Assembly (NCBI RefSeq): GCF_034347405.1
Contig: NZ_CP133778.1
Span: 5,678,501-5,742,500 of the forward strand
Direction of reading: 5' to 3'
Length of the DNA stretch: 64,000 nt
Source of the DNA: Pseudomonas sp. CCC3.1
Lineage (GTDB): Bacteria > Pseudomonadota > Gammaproteobacteria > Pseudomonadales > Pseudomonadaceae
Part shown: piece by piece, positions 8,404-17,522 of the stretch
Numbering within the stretch: the first letter of the stretch is position 1
Layout: each line of letters starts with the position of its first letter
The notes under the pieces: generated by a model
The model's input: only the letters and a program-made list of their open reading frames with translations
Told to the model about the DNA's origin: nothing
The model's database searches: none
Translations under genes and position numbers: made by a program

Positions 8404-9255
8404 TCAGCGGAGCAGCAATACCGGCATGGTAGCTGTGCGGAGCATGGTTGTAGTTGTGCTACCTACCAGAAATTGTCTGATGCGCGAGTGGCCGTAGGCC
8501 CCCATGACTAGCAGATCAATTCCGTGCTCGGCCTGATACACGTGGAGCGCCGCTTCCACTTCCCCCTTTACGATCTGAGCTTGGACGACAAAGCCAGCAC
8601 TCATGAGCGTGCTCTGGGCTTTCTCCAACGCTTCTCGGTTGCCTTCCGAGTCAGCGCCAACCATAACGAGATGAATTGGTAGATTTTTGCAGAGCTGGCT
8701 GGCGGCAAGCAGCTCAACGGTTTTGTGGGCTGTGGGGCTGCCGTCAAAAGCGAGCATTACTTTTTCTGGCTTTTTATAGCTGCTGCTCGTGATCAAAATT
8801 GGACGGTGAATTGTGCGCACGACAGCTTCAATTTGGCTGCCAAGGCTGTGCACTCTACGTGTGCTGTCCTCACCCACTCGTCCAATGACCAAGAGTCGAA
8901 TATCGTCCTGAAGATCAACCAGGCTTTCTATCAAGTGTCCGTGGCGCTGCTTTAGCTCAGGAAATGCAGCTCCGCAAATGACCGTTCGCTCCCTGGCCTT
9001 TTCAAGCATGTGTTGACCTTGCTCCAGAGCAAGCCTGGCGCGCTGGGCATCCAATGTAGCCAGCTCCTCCAGCAGATGCTCTCGACTGCCAAGGCCGATA
9101 TTACCGCTCAGGTCTGCAGATGCGGGGTATTTCTCCTCATCCAATACATGCAGCAAGGTAAGGGGCGCGTTAAGTTGTTGCGACGCCCATGCTGCGTAGT
9201 CGCAGACCGCCAATGAGGATTGTGAGTTATCAATGCAGGCCATTACGTGGGTCAT
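8404..9255 (-). CDS. Universal stress protein, tandem UspA domains
   Basis: A 283-residue cytoplasmic protein with two UspA domains, residues about 1-150 and 155-283. The second domain carries the ATP-binding motif G-x2-G-x9-G-S in GAYGHSRIRQFLVGST; the first has a close variant (GRVGEDSTRR, ten residues between the glycines), so at least one domain should bind ATP. It follows the SulP transporter gene by 11 bases and is very likely in the same operon. SulP-UspA pairs are common, and the UspA partner is often presumed to modulate the transporter; that link is inferred. Confidence 0.92.
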   Translation of the reverse strand: MTHVMACIDNSQSSLAVCDYAAWASQQLNAPLTLLHVLDEEKYPASADLSGNIGLGSREHLLEELATLDAQRARLALEQGQHMLEKARERTVICGAAFPELKQRHGHLIESLVDLQDDIRLLVIGRVGEDSTRRVHSLGSQIEAVVRTIHRPILITSSSYKKPEKVMLAFDGSPTAHKTVELLAASQLCKNLPIHLVMVGADSEGNREALEKAQSTLMSAGFVVQAQIVKGEVEAALHVYQAEHGIDLLVMGAYGHSRIRQFLVGSTTTTMLRTATMPVLLLR

Positions 9256-9266
9256 TGTCGTTCTCC

Positions 9267-10754
9267 TTAGTGGCTCATGAGCTTGTAGATGGCATCGGGT
9301 TTGTCATGCACGCCGAAGCGGTCGACGATTGTTGCGCTGGCTTCATTGAGACCGAGCACTTCAACCTCTGCGCCTTCGCGGCGGAATTTGATAACCACCT
9401 TATCCAGCGCTGCAACCGAAGTGATATCCCAGAAATGGGCTTGGGTCAGGTCGATGGTGACTTTGTTCAGGGCTTCCTTGAAGTCAAAAACGTTGGTGAA
9501 TTTGTCTGCTGAGCTGAAGAACACTTGGCCCACAACATGGTAAGTGCGATGTGATTCCGTCTCTTCCAGAGTGCTCTTGATATCCAGGTAGTGCCCGGCC
9601 TTATTGGCAAAGAAGAGGGAGGCCAGCAGCACACCTACCAGTACGCCGTATGCAAGGTTGTGAGTGGCCACGACGACCACGACGGTCGCCACCATGACAA
9701 GGTTGGTCGACAGCGGATGCTCTTTCAGATTGCGCAAGGAATCCCAGCTGAAGGTGCCGATGGACACCATTATCATCACAGCGACGAGTGCCGCCATGGG
9801 GATTTTGGAGAGCCATTCGCCAAGGAACACCACCATCAGCAGCAGAAAAACGCCGGCACACAATGTCGAGAGACGGGTGCGGCCACCAGACTTCACGTTG
9901 ATGATCGACTGGCCAATCATGGCGCAGCCGGCCATACCACCGAGCATCCCTGCTGCGATATTGGCAACGCCCTGGCCTTTGCACTCCCGGTTTTTGTTAC
10001 TGGTGGTATCGGTCAGGTCATCGACGATGGTCGCGGTCATCATGGACTCCAGTAGGCCTACAACGGCAAGCGCTGCTGAGTACGGGAAGATGATCCGCAG
10101 AGTCTCAAAGTTCAGCGGGACTTCAGGCCACAGGAAAATCGGCAGCGTGTCCGGCAATTGGCCCATGTCACCTACGGTGCGGATATCCAACCCCAGGTAA
10201 ATCGCGATAGCGGTCAGTGTCAGGATGCACACCAGCGGCGAAGGAATCAGCTTGCCGATCTTCGGTATATACGGAAACAGGTAGATGATTCCGAGGCCCG
10301 CTGCGGTCATGGCGTAGACGTGCCAGGTTACGTTGGTGAGTTCGGGCAGCTGCGCCATGAAAATCAGAATCGCCAGTGCATTCACAAAGCCTGTGACTAC
10401 TGAGCGCGAGACAAAGCGCATCAGTGAGCCCAGCTTGAGATATCCAGCAAGTATCTGAAGAACCCCACAGAGCAAGGTTGCGGCCAGCAGATACTGAAGC
10501 CCGTGATCTTTTACCAAGGTAACCATGAGCAGTGCCATGGCACCGGTAGCCGCCGAGATCATGCCAGGGCGACCGCCGATGAAGGCAATCACGGCACAGA
10601 TACAGAAGGATGCGTAGAGGCCGACCTTAGGGTCGACGCCGGCGATGATGGAAAAGGCAATAGCTTCCGGAATCAGCGCGAGTGCGACTACGATTCCCGC
10701 GAGCACGTCTCCGCGAACGTTGGAAAACCACGTTTGTTTAATTTTTTGCAGCAT
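9267..10754 (-). CDS. SulP family inorganic anion transporter
   Basis: A 495-residue SLC26/SulP transporter with the membrane domain in residues about 1-390 (the sequence GDVLAGIVVALALIPEAIAF is the conserved start) and a cytoplasmic STAS domain at the C terminus. The start is the ATG at 10754 (MLQKIKQTW); the frame extends 42 codons further but that stretch is not transporter-like. Substrates in the family are sulfate, bicarbonate and related oxyanions. Chromate is a sulfate analogue entering cells by sulfate systems, so its place next to chrA and near a YeeE pair may be functional; this is inference. Co-transcribed with uspA. Confidence 0.92.
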   Translation of the reverse strand: MLQKIKQTWFSNVRGDVLAGIVVALALIPEAIAFSIIAGVDPKVGLYASFCICAVIAFIGGRPGMISAATGAMALLMVTLVKDHGLQYLLAATLLCGVLQILAGYLKLGSLMRFVSRSVVTGFVNALAILIFMAQLPELTNVTWHVYAMTAAGLGIIYLFPYIPKIGKLIPSPLVCILTLTAIAIYLGLDIRTVGDMGQLPDTLPIFLWPEVPLNFETLRIIFPYSAALAVVGLLESMMTATIVDDLTDTTSNKNRECKGQGVANIAAGMLGGMAGCAMIGQSIINVKSGGRTRLSTLCAGVFLLLMVVFLGEWLSKIPMAALVAVMIMVSIGTFSWDSLRNLKEHPLSTNLVMVATVVVVVATHNLAYGVLVGVLLASLFFANKAGHYLDIKSTLEETESHRTYHVVGQVFFSSADKFTNVFDFKEALNKVTIDLTQAHFWDITSVAALDKVVIKFRREGAEVEVLGLNEASATIVDRFGVHDKPDAIYKLMSH

Positions 10755-11327
10755 AGAAATATCCAAGGCAAAGCATCGCGCACGCCAAACGGACGGCGAG
10801 CGAATCGATACAAATTCAAATTTTGAGGATTTTTTCGCTGTGTGCTTTAGGTGTAAAACCGGGCGTACAGCAGTGCGCACCCGCGAGCGAAGCTAGCGGA
10901 AGCAAGGTGTTGCGAGGGGGCGTAGCGCTAAGGCGGCGTAGGCTGCCAGTAGATCGTTTGGAGTACAGTCATGCTGATGTTCCTGTAGCTCAAAGGGTAT
11001 GCAGAACCGTCAGTATACATTGAAGCCGCCGTTGATTGCGACTCCGTGTCAAGCTCCACGAGCATTGAATGCTGAAAGAGAGCTAGCTGAAGAGCAGGTT
11101 TTTGAGCAAAGTTTGCGAGTGATGCGAGGGGATAGCCTTAAGTATCTCGCGAGACCCGCTTAGGTCTCTAGCTGGCTTTTCGATTAGGTTGGTACATTAT
11201 GAAACCAAGTTCACATTCACTCGCAGGGTTAGCCTCGTATGTCTAAGGAAGGCCATCGTTTAGCCCATGTTTAGTTGGCTCCATAGTATTTGGTTTCGTA
11301 CCGCAATCATTTTGGGAGGGGTGAATA
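10755..11327. other. 573-base intergenic region between divergent sulP and chrA
   Basis: No convincing gene is seen. It must hold the promoters of the sulP-uspA operon (minus strand) and of chrA (plus strand). GAAACCAA at 11201-11208 is complementary to TTGGTTTC at 11290-11297, just before the chrA ribosome-binding site, so the chrA leader could fold back on itself. A tRNA-like stretch at about 10981-11050 does not fold into a complete cloverleaf. Confidence 0.4.
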
Positions 11328-12545
11328 TTGTCAGCCGAAGGTAGTGCAACGGTGGTCAAGACTGACTCCCCTTGGACGGTTTTTCTGGTGTTCCTGCGAC
11401 TAGGACTCACCTCTTTTGGAGGCCCGATTGCGCATCTAGCTTACTTTCGCGAAGAATTCGTTGCTCGACGCCAATGGCTGAGCGAGCGCAGTTATGGGGA
11501 TTTGATTGCCCTATGCCAGTTCTTGCCGGGGCCCGCCAGTAGCCAGGTTGGCATAGGTTTAGGACTATCTCGCGCCGGGTTTCTTGGAGCAGTCGCTGCG
11601 TGGGCAGGTTTCACATTGCCTTCGGCAATAATCCTGGTTTTATTCGCTCAGGGTATGTCCGCGTGGGGAGGCGCGTTTCCGAGCGGTCTTTTGCACGGTC
11701 TTAAAATTGTCGCGGTGGCTGTCGTTGCTCAAGCCGTCTGGGGTATGGGCCGTAGTCTTTGCACTGACGCGCCTCGAATAACTATCGCCGTGTTTGCTGC
11801 TTATGCTGCACTCCTTTGGCCGCATGCCTGGGGACAGATCGGCGTGATTTTCTTCGGCGCCATCATAGGATTGATCCTCTTCAGAACCGATCAGAACCAG
11901 GCTACGGAGTCTTTGCCGGTATCGGTGAGTAGGAAAGTCGGTGTGGTGTCTTTGCTGGTGTTCCTCGGCTTGTTAGTTGGTCTGCCATTGCTGGTTCAGC
12001 TGTGGCCCTCACAAGCATTAGCTGTGGTAAACGCCTTCTTCCGCGCTGGGTCATTAGTTTTCGGAGGTGGGCATGTTGTGCTGCCGTTGCTTCAGTCGGC
12101 GACCGTACCGAACGGATGGGTAGCCAATGACACGTTTCTTGCCGGATATGGTTTAGCACAGGCCGTACCAGGCCCGCTTTTTACCTTCGCAGCATTTCTT
12201 GGCGCGTCCATGAGTGCCCAACCTTCTGGTTGGCTCGGGGCTACTGCCTGCGTCATTGCTATTTTTGCTCCTTCGTTCTTGCTCGTAATCGGCGTGCTGC
12301 CATTTTGGGAGCAACTGCGGAAAAGCTTACGCACCCAAGCTGCACTTTCAGGCGTAAACGCAGCAGTTGTGGGCCTTCTCCTGGCGGCCTTGTATAACCC
12401 AGTCTGGACGAGCGCCATATTGATTCCTGCAGACTTTGGCTTAGCGCTGATAGCGCTTGTGGCTTTGATGTTCTGGAAGGCTCCTCCATGGTTGGTCGTC
12501 CTGGCGGGAGGTCTCCTCGGATGGTTACTCGGCATTGAGTTTTGA
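11328..12545 (+). CDS. chrA: Chromate transporter ChrA, complete copy
   Basis: A 405-residue, two-domain (long-chain) CHR-family chromate efflux protein of the inner membrane. The N-terminal half has FLRLGLTSFGGPIAHLAYFREEFV and GPASSQVGIGLG; the C-terminal half repeats the pattern with SLVFGGGHVVLPLLQ and AVPGPLFTFAAFLGA. The start is a TTG at 11328, supported by GGGAGGGG at 11314-11321 six bases upstream. It exports chromate with proton exchange. From codon about 203 on it is almost the same as the chrA fragment at the window's left edge. It diverges from sulP-uspA and is followed by about 290 bases without a gene. Confidence 0.94.
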   Translation: MSAEGSATVVKTDSPWTVFLVFLRLGLTSFGGPIAHLAYFREEFVARRQWLSERSYGDLIALCQFLPGPASSQVGIGLGLSRAGFLGAVAAWAGFTLPSAIILVLFAQGMSAWGGAFPSGLLHGLKIVAVAVVAQAVWGMGRSLCTDAPRITIAVFAAYAALLWPHAWGQIGVIFFGAIIGLILFRTDQNQATESLPVSVSRKVGVVSLLVFLGLLVGLPLLVQLWPSQALAVVNAFFRAGSLVFGGGHVVLPLLQSATVPNGWVANDTFLAGYGLAQAVPGPLFTFAAFLGASMSAQPSGWLGATACVIAIFAPSFLLVIGVLPFWEQLRKSLRTQAALSGVNAAVVGLLLAALYNPVWTSAILIPADFGLALIALVALMFWKAPPWLVVLAGGLLGWLLGIEF

Positions 12546-12834
12546 GGTCGACTAAGCGATTCCGTCAGGACGGGTTGTTTAGCGCACGCTTACAGTGTGC
12601 TGAGTTGTTGATGCAGCCGATGGATTTGATGAGCCGAAGGGGGCAGAACTGAGAACATGCATTGCGACCTGAATTTCGCGATTAGCCTTCTACGGTCTGA
12701 GCTAGAACTAGACGAAAGAGAAGTCCCCAGGTGAGGTACTCAGATTTCAGACTGCGCATTTTTTTCAAATGGGCTAATGGCGAAAACTGATCCGGGAAAG
12801 GTAATGTTCAAATTCTTATTCATGGACGACTTAC

Positions 12835-13386
12835 ATGCCAGTCACAATTCGCGCTGCAGTTGTTGCAGATGCACAAGCTATCCAGCGTATTTACGCTCCC
12901 ATCGTTTCGACAACGGCGATCTCGTTCGAAGAGATTCCGCCAAGCGCTGAGGAAATCGCTCAGCGAATAGCGACGACACTTCAGACATATCCCTACCTGG
13001 TGGCCGAAGAAGGTGGGGAGATCAAGGGCTACGCCTATGCCAGCCAACACCGTGCACGTCCGGCATACCGATGGGCCGTTGACGTAACGGTGTACATAGC
13101 CGAATCGGCTCGCCGTCAGGGTGTTGGCCGTGAACTCTATGAGACCTTGCTTCCGATCCTTGAAAAACAGTGCTTTCGTGCAGCTTATGCCGGAATCGCA
13201 CAGCCCAATGAAGGCAGTGTGGGGCTGCACGAGTCGCTGGGATTCGTCCATATCGGCACATATCCGGAGGTAGGCTTCAAGCTTGGGAAATGGCACGACG
13301 TCGGCTACTGGCGGCTCGGGCTGTGCCAGGCAACTCCGCCACTGGAGCCTATCCTCTTTCCTGAGCTTGAAGCCGCATCACAGTAG
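12835..13386 (+). CDS. arsN1: ArsN1-type GNAT acetyltransferase (phosphinothricin acetyltransferase family)
   Basis: A 183-residue GNAT N-acetyltransferase of the PAT/Bar group. It has the N-terminal RAAVVADAQAIQRIYAPIV, the acetyl-CoA-binding SARRQGVGRELY near 96-107, and NEGSVGLHESLGFVHIG with GYWRLGL at the C terminus. In this family ArsN1 acetylates the arsenic antibiotic arsinothricin, a phosphinothricin analogue. Its place directly beside an arsenic operon (converging with arsO, 26 bases apart) favours ArsN1 over a general phosphinothricin or methionine-sulfone acetyltransferase, which remain alternatives. It has its own upstream region, so it may not be transcribed from the ars promoter. 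Confidence 0.82.
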   Translation: MPVTIRAAVVADAQAIQRIYAPIVSTTAISFEEIPPSAEEIAQRIATTLQTYPYLVAEEGGEIKGYAYASQHRARPAYRWAVDVTVYIAESARRQGVGRELYETLLPILEKQCFRAAYAGIAQPNEGSVGLHESLGFVHIGTYPEVGFKLGKWHDVGYWRLGLCQATPPLEPILFPELEAASQ

Positions 13387-13412
13387 GTACACTCGATTTG
13401 CGTCGCGAGCCA

Positions 13413-14486
13413 TCAGGATTCGCTAGTGAGATAGCTTTGGACTTGGTTGACTACATCTCGAGCGGTGCGGGTTACTCCGATCAATGTCGCAGAGGCGAGC
13501 CCCGTCCAATCGCCGTAACCCACCAGCCACAGACTGGGTGAAGCAACACTCCGGTTTTCGTTCACAGCCACTTTGCCATCCTGGCCTACAATGCCCAGGC
13601 TGTTCAGGTGGTCGAGCGCTGGAGAAAACCCAGTGCACCAGATGACGACATCCACCGCTGTTTCGTCTCCTGATGACCAGACAACGCCTGTTGAAGTGAA
13701 GTGCGTGAATGGCCGTACTGCGCTCAATACACCGCGTTCACGAGCGTCCTTCACCGATGGCACCATTACGATGTCGCCCAGCCCCCCAGCGGGGTTTTCA
13801 GGCTCCACGCCATCCTGTTGCGCCTTCAATCGAGCAGTAGCTCGTTCGAACAGGACACGCCCATCAACCTCATCAGGTAGAAACTTTGGGGCCTCTTGAG
13901 TTACCCAGGTTGCCTGACCCACTTTAGAAACCTCGGCGTAAATCTGGGCTCCCGAGTTGCCACCACCCACGACAAGGACGGCTTTCCCCTCAAACTCATC
14001 CGGCCCAACGTAATGAGCGGAATGAAGCTGCTGCCCTACGAACAACTCCTGTCCGGGATAGCTCGGGGTAAATGGGCGGCTCCAGGTGCCTGTTGCACTG
14101 ATAACCGCTTTGGCATCCCAGTTTCTATCCCCGGAGACAACCCGTAATCCTTCTTCGATTTTCTCGACACGGGTCACCCTGGTGGATCGCATGATGGGGA
14201 AGTCATATCGACGCTCGTACAGAGTCAGATAGTCGATAACATCATCACGGTGAGGCGTTTCTTCTGATACGGCAGGCATCGGCCAGCCTGCAATCGAGCT
14301 CCATGCCGATGGAGAGAAGAGTCGCAACGAATCCCAGCCATGCCGCCAGGCTCCTCCTGGTGCCGACTCCGCATCGAGCAGCACGTAAGACAAGCTTGTC
14401 CGCTTCAAAAAATAGGCGACTGTCAGCGCGGATTGACCACCGCCGATAACCACAACATCAAGTTTCGAATTCTGAATCACCAGCAT
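13413..14486 (-). CDS. arsO: ArsO-type flavin-dependent monooxygenase
   Basis: A 357-residue FAD/NAD(P)H monooxygenase. The FAD motif VIGGGQSA lies at 13-20, an ATGTW motif at 131-135, and the NADPH motif VVGGGNSGAQ at 172-181. This is the arrangement of ArsO, a flavoprotein found only in ars operons, whose substrate is not firmly settled. It is the last gene of the seven-gene minus-strand ars operon and starts 37 bases after the end of the glutaredoxin-type arsC. The start ATG at 14486 gives MLVIQNSKLD; a slightly later start is possible. Confidence 0.86.
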   Translation of the reverse strand: MLVIQNSKLDVVVIGGGQSALTVAYFLKRTSLSYVLLDAESAPGGAWRHGWDSLRLFSPSAWSSIAGWPMPAVSEETPHRDDVIDYLTLYERRYDFPIMRSTRVTRVEKIEEGLRVVSGDRNWDAKAVISATGTWSRPFTPSYPGQELFVGQQLHSAHYVGPDEFEGKAVLVVGGGNSGAQIYAEVSKVGQATWVTQEAPKFLPDEVDGRVLFERATARLKAQQDGVEPENPAGGLGDIVMVPSVKDARERGVLSAVRPFTHFTSTGVVWSSGDETAVDVVIWCTGFSPALDHLNSLGIVGQDGKVAVNENRSVASPSLWLVGYGDWTGLASATLIGVTRTARDVVNQVQSYLTSES

Positions 14487-14523
14487 CCTCCAGGCTCAAT
14501 CGCGGCACCTCACCGTCGTCGTA

Positions 14524-14946
14524 TCAGACTCTGCGACCGTGCTCATCAATGACCACTTGGCCATCCTCTTTGACGAAACTCCCACGCTGCTCTTGCGGTA
14601 ACAGGTCGAGGACTGCCTCTGAGGGACGACACAAGCGTGTCCCCAAAGGCGCCACGACGATGGGGCGATTGATCAGGATAGGGTGAGCCATCATGGCATC
14701 GATGAGCTTTTCGTCCGTCAGCGATGCATCACCCAATCCCAGCTCTTCGTACGGAGTTCCTTTGATACGCAAAAGAGCCCGCACCCCGATACCCATATCC
14801 CCGATGAGCCTGGCAAGTGTGGTGCGATCAGGCGGGGTCTTCAGGTACTCGATAACCGTCGGTTCTTCCCCGCTATTACGGATCAGCTCCAAGGTATTGC
14901 GAGAAGTGCCGCATTCGGGGTTGTGGTAGATCGTGATCTGGCTCAT
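14524..14946 (-). CDS. arsC: Arsenate reductase, glutaredoxin-dependent type
   Basis: A 140-residue ArsC of the glutaredoxin-coupled (R773-like) family. The catalytic cysteine is Cys12 in HNPECGTSRNTL, and the arginine-containing substrate loop follows in LGTRLCRPSEAV. It reduces arsenate to arsenite with glutathione and glutaredoxin, feeding ArsB. It is one of three arsenate reductases in the cluster and the only one of this fold. It lies 20 bases after arsH. Confidence 0.93.
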   Translation of the reverse strand: MSQITIYHNPECGTSRNTLELIRNSGEEPTVIEYLKTPPDRTTLARLIGDMGIGVRALLRIKGTPYEELGLGDASLTDEKLIDAMMAHPILINRPIVVAPLGTRLCRPSEAVLDLLPQEQRGSFVKEDGQVVIDEHGRRV

Positions 14947-14966
14947 ATCGCTTCCTCGTGCTGACG

Positions 14967-15680
14967 TTAGATGGAGCGCTGGTTGACGCGTTTGGACAGC
15001 TCTTCGGCGGACTCTTTACGCTCGGAGTACCGATCAACCAAATAATCCTGGCGATCCCGCAACAGCAGGGTGAACTTCATCAGTTCTTCCATCACGTCCA
15101 CGAGACGGTCGTAGTACGAGGAAGGTTTCATACGGCCTGCTTCATCGAACTCGGTGAACGCCTTGGCCACGGAAGACTGGTTAGGGATGGTAAACATCCG
15201 CATCCACCGTCCAAGTACCCGCAGTTGGTTAACCACGTTGAAGGATTGGGAACCGCCACAGACCTGCATCACTGCAAGGGTCTTTCCTTGCGTAGGTCGT
15301 ACAGCACCTATCGCAAGCGGAACCCAGTCAATTTGGGCTTTGAATACTGCACTCATGGAGCCGTGACGCTCAGGGGAGCACCACACCTGTCCCTCAGACC
15401 ATTGCATCAGCTCGCGCAGCTCAGTGACCTTGGGATGTGTATCGGGAGCGTCATCCGGAAGCGGCAAACCCGAGGGGTCGAAGGTTTTGGTTTCGGCGCC
15501 AAACTTCTCCAGCAAACGGGCTGCTTCCTGAGTTACCATACGGCTGAAAGAGCGCTCTCGCGTCGATCCGTACAAAAGCAGAATTCGAGGCTTATGGAGT
15601 GACGGTATACGCGGCTCCAGTTGCTCCAGCGACGGAATGTCGATTAGGTCGGTGTGTACGTTCGGCAATGTGTCTTGCAT
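14967..15680 (-). CDS. arsH: ArsH, NADPH-dependent FMN reductase / organoarsenical oxidase
   Basis: A 237-residue flavodoxin-fold protein. The FMN-phosphate loop is GSTRERSFSR, with YGSTRERSFS typical of ArsH, and YYDRLVDVMEELMKFT near the C terminus. ArsH oxidises trivalent methyl- and aromatic arsenicals to less toxic pentavalent forms using FMN and NADPH. The start is the ATG at 15680 (MQDTLPNVH), preceded by TAGGAG at good spacing; an in-frame start 15 bases upstream is less well placed. It follows the thioredoxin-type arsC by 47 bases in the ars operon. Confidence 0.94.
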   Translation of the reverse strand: MQDTLPNVHTDLIDIPSLEQLEPRIPSLHKPRILLLYGSTRERSFSRMVTQEAARLLEKFGAETKTFDPSGLPLPDDAPDTHPKVTELRELMQWSEGQVWCSPERHGSMSAVFKAQIDWVPLAIGAVRPTQGKTLAVMQVCGGSQSFNVVNQLRVLGRWMRMFTIPNQSSVAKAFTEFDEAGRMKPSSYYDRLVDVMEELMKFTLLLRDRQDYLVDRYSERKESAEELSKRVNQRSI

Positions 15681-15727
15681 ATAAACTCCTACCACGGCGC
15701 CGGCTAGGACGCCGCCTCGGTTGATCT

Positions 15728-16198
15728 TTAAAGCGAACCGATGCGGTTCAGTTCAGCTTTGAGCTGGTCAGGGCTCATGGTCTTGAGCGGCAGCATAAGA
15801 AACGCACTCACCCGCTCGTGAATTTTGGCCAGTGTGGCTTCAAACGCTGCGGTGATCTCGGCTTCCGACCCGCTAGCCTCAGACGGGTCGGCCAGCCCCC
15901 AATGCGCCTTCAAAGCTGGCCCAAAGAAGATTGGGCACGCTTCACCCGCTGCCCGGTCGCAGACAGTGATCACGATGTCTGGAGGCGAGCCTTCAAAAGC
16001 ATCCGAAGCCTTGCTGCTCAAGCCCACAGTGGAGATACCCTCCGCCTCCAGCGTTTGCAATGCCCGTTGATTCACCCGGCCACTAGGAAAGCTTCCTGAG
16101 CTGACTGCTTCTACACCCTCGGGCGCCAAATGGTTGAAAAGCGCCTCGGACAGAATGCTGCGGCAGCTGTTGTGAGTGCACATGAACAAGACTTTCAT
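15728..16198 (-). CDS. arsC: Arsenate reductase, low-molecular-weight phosphatase fold (with second P-loop Cys)
   Basis: A 156-residue ArsC of the LMW protein tyrosine phosphatase fold. The P-loop CX5R is Cys7 to Arg13 (CTHNSCR). Further cysteines at 80 and 88 (TVCDRAAGEACP) can form the redox relay seen in thioredoxin-linked ArsC. It reduces arsenate to arsenite. It directly follows arsB (16 bases) and precedes arsH. The C-terminal PDQLKAELNRIG tail is typical of the Pseudomonas enzyme. Confidence 0.93.
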   Translation of the reverse strand: MKVLFMCTHNSCRSILSEALFNHLAPEGVEAVSSGSFPSGRVNQRALQTLEAEGISTVGLSSKASDAFEGSPPDIVITVCDRAAGEACPIFFGPALKAHWGLADPSEASGSEAEITAAFEATLAKIHERVSAFLMLPLKTMSPDQLKAELNRIGSL

Positions 16199-16214
16199 CA
16201 GACGATTCCTTGAT

Positions 16215-17498
16215 TCAGAAACTGAGGCGCAGTGCCAGGGCGGACAATGTGGCGACGAGGATGGGCACGGTCAGCACGATCCCGGTCTTGAAGTAGTAAC
16301 CCCAGCTGATCGTTATGTTTTTCCGGGCGAGCACGTGCAGCCACAACAGAGTTGCCAAGCTCCCAATTGGGGTGATCTTCGGGCCCAAGTCGCAGCCGAT
16401 GATGTTGGCGTAAACCATCGCTTGCTGGACTACACCATCGACTTCGGCGGCATGAATGGATAAGGCGCCTACCAAAACGGTGGGCATGTTGTTCATGATC
16501 GAAGACAGCAACGCTGTTAGCAGCCCTGTACCAAGGGACGCGCCCCAAACGCCATAACCGGCGAACACGTTCAGGATCTGCGCGATGTGGTCGGTCAGGC
16601 CGGCGTTCTTCAGGCCATATACAACCAGGTACATACCCAAAGAAAAAATCACCACCTGCCATGGCGCCTCTTTGAGCACCTTGCCTGTGTTGATGGCGTG
16701 ACCACGAGCCGCGATGACGTAAAGAATGAATGCACAAACTGCTGCAATGGCGCTGATTGGCACCCCCAATGGCTCAATGACAAAGAAGCCGATCAGCAGT
16801 AGTGCCAACACCCACCAACCAGCTACAAAAGTGGCCCGGTCGTGGATTGCCTCGTCCGGATTGTCCAGTTGATTGAGGTCATAGGTCTTTGGTAGATCTT
16901 TGCGGAAAAACCACAGCAACATGGCTAATGTCGCCGCCACGCTGACGATGTTTACCGGCACCATGATCGAAGCATATTCGTTGAAGCCGATATCGAAGTA
17001 GTCGGCAGAAACGATGTTTACCAGGTTGGAAACCACCAGCGGTAAGCTCGCCGTATCGGCGATAAAACCGGCTGCCATGACGAATGCCAAAGTAGCCGCA
17101 GGAGAAAAACGCAACGCCAACAACATCGCGATCACAATGGGTGTGAGGATCAATGCTGCTCCGTCATTAGCGAACAGGGCCGACACCGCTGCGCCCAGCA
17201 GGACGATAAATGCGAACAGCTTGCGGGTGCTCCCGCCTCCCCATCGGGCCACATGCAGCGCAGCCCACTTGAAAAAACCTGCCTCATCAAGCAGCAGACT
17301 AATGATGATGACCGCGATGAAAGTCCCAGTGGCATTCCAGACAATGCGCCAAACCTCTGGTATGTCGGCAAGGGTAACGACACCTGCCAGCAACGCCACG
17401 ATGGCACCGAACATCGCACTCCAGCCAACCCCAAGCCCCTTGGGCTGCCAGATGACAAGGACAATGGTGGCGATAAAGATCAATACGGCAATCAGCAT
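16215..17498 (-). CDS. arsB: Arsenite efflux pump ArsB
   Basis: A 427-residue inner-membrane protein of the ArsB/NhaD ion-transporter superfamily with about twelve membrane segments. Recognisable ArsB sequence includes VWRIVWNATGTFIAVIIISLLLDEAGFF in pieces, FANDGAALILTPIV, and SSIMNNMPTVL, the two paired reentrant-type signatures. It exports arsenite and antimonite in exchange for protons. It starts 24 bases after arsR, so the two are co-regulated. Confidence 0.94.
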   Translation of the reverse strand: MLIAVLIFIATIVLVIWQPKGLGVGWSAMFGAIVALLAGVVTLADIPEVWRIVWNATGTFIAVIIISLLLDEAGFFKWAALHVARWGGGSTRKLFAFIVLLGAAVSALFANDGAALILTPIVIAMLLALRFSPAATLAFVMAAGFIADTASLPLVVSNLVNIVSADYFDIGFNEYASIMVPVNIVSVAATLAMLLWFFRKDLPKTYDLNQLDNPDEAIHDRATFVAGWWVLALLLIGFFVIEPLGVPISAIAAVCAFILYVIAARGHAINTGKVLKEAPWQVVIFSLGMYLVVYGLKNAGLTDHIAQILNVFAGYGVWGASLGTGLLTALLSSIMNNMPTVLVGALSIHAAEVDGVVQQAMVYANIIGCDLGPKITPIGSLATLLWLHVLARKNITISWGYYFKTGIVLTVPILVATLSALALRLSF

Positions 17499-17522
17499 TT
17501 AATTAATCCGGTTGGGCGTGAA

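Noticed and set aside
10981..11055. tRNA-like stretch (TGTAGCTCAAAGGGTA and a T-arm-like GTTGATTGCGACTC)
   Set aside because: No matching acceptor stem, the anticodon arm does not pair well and the T loop deviates from the consensus; at most a decayed remnant.
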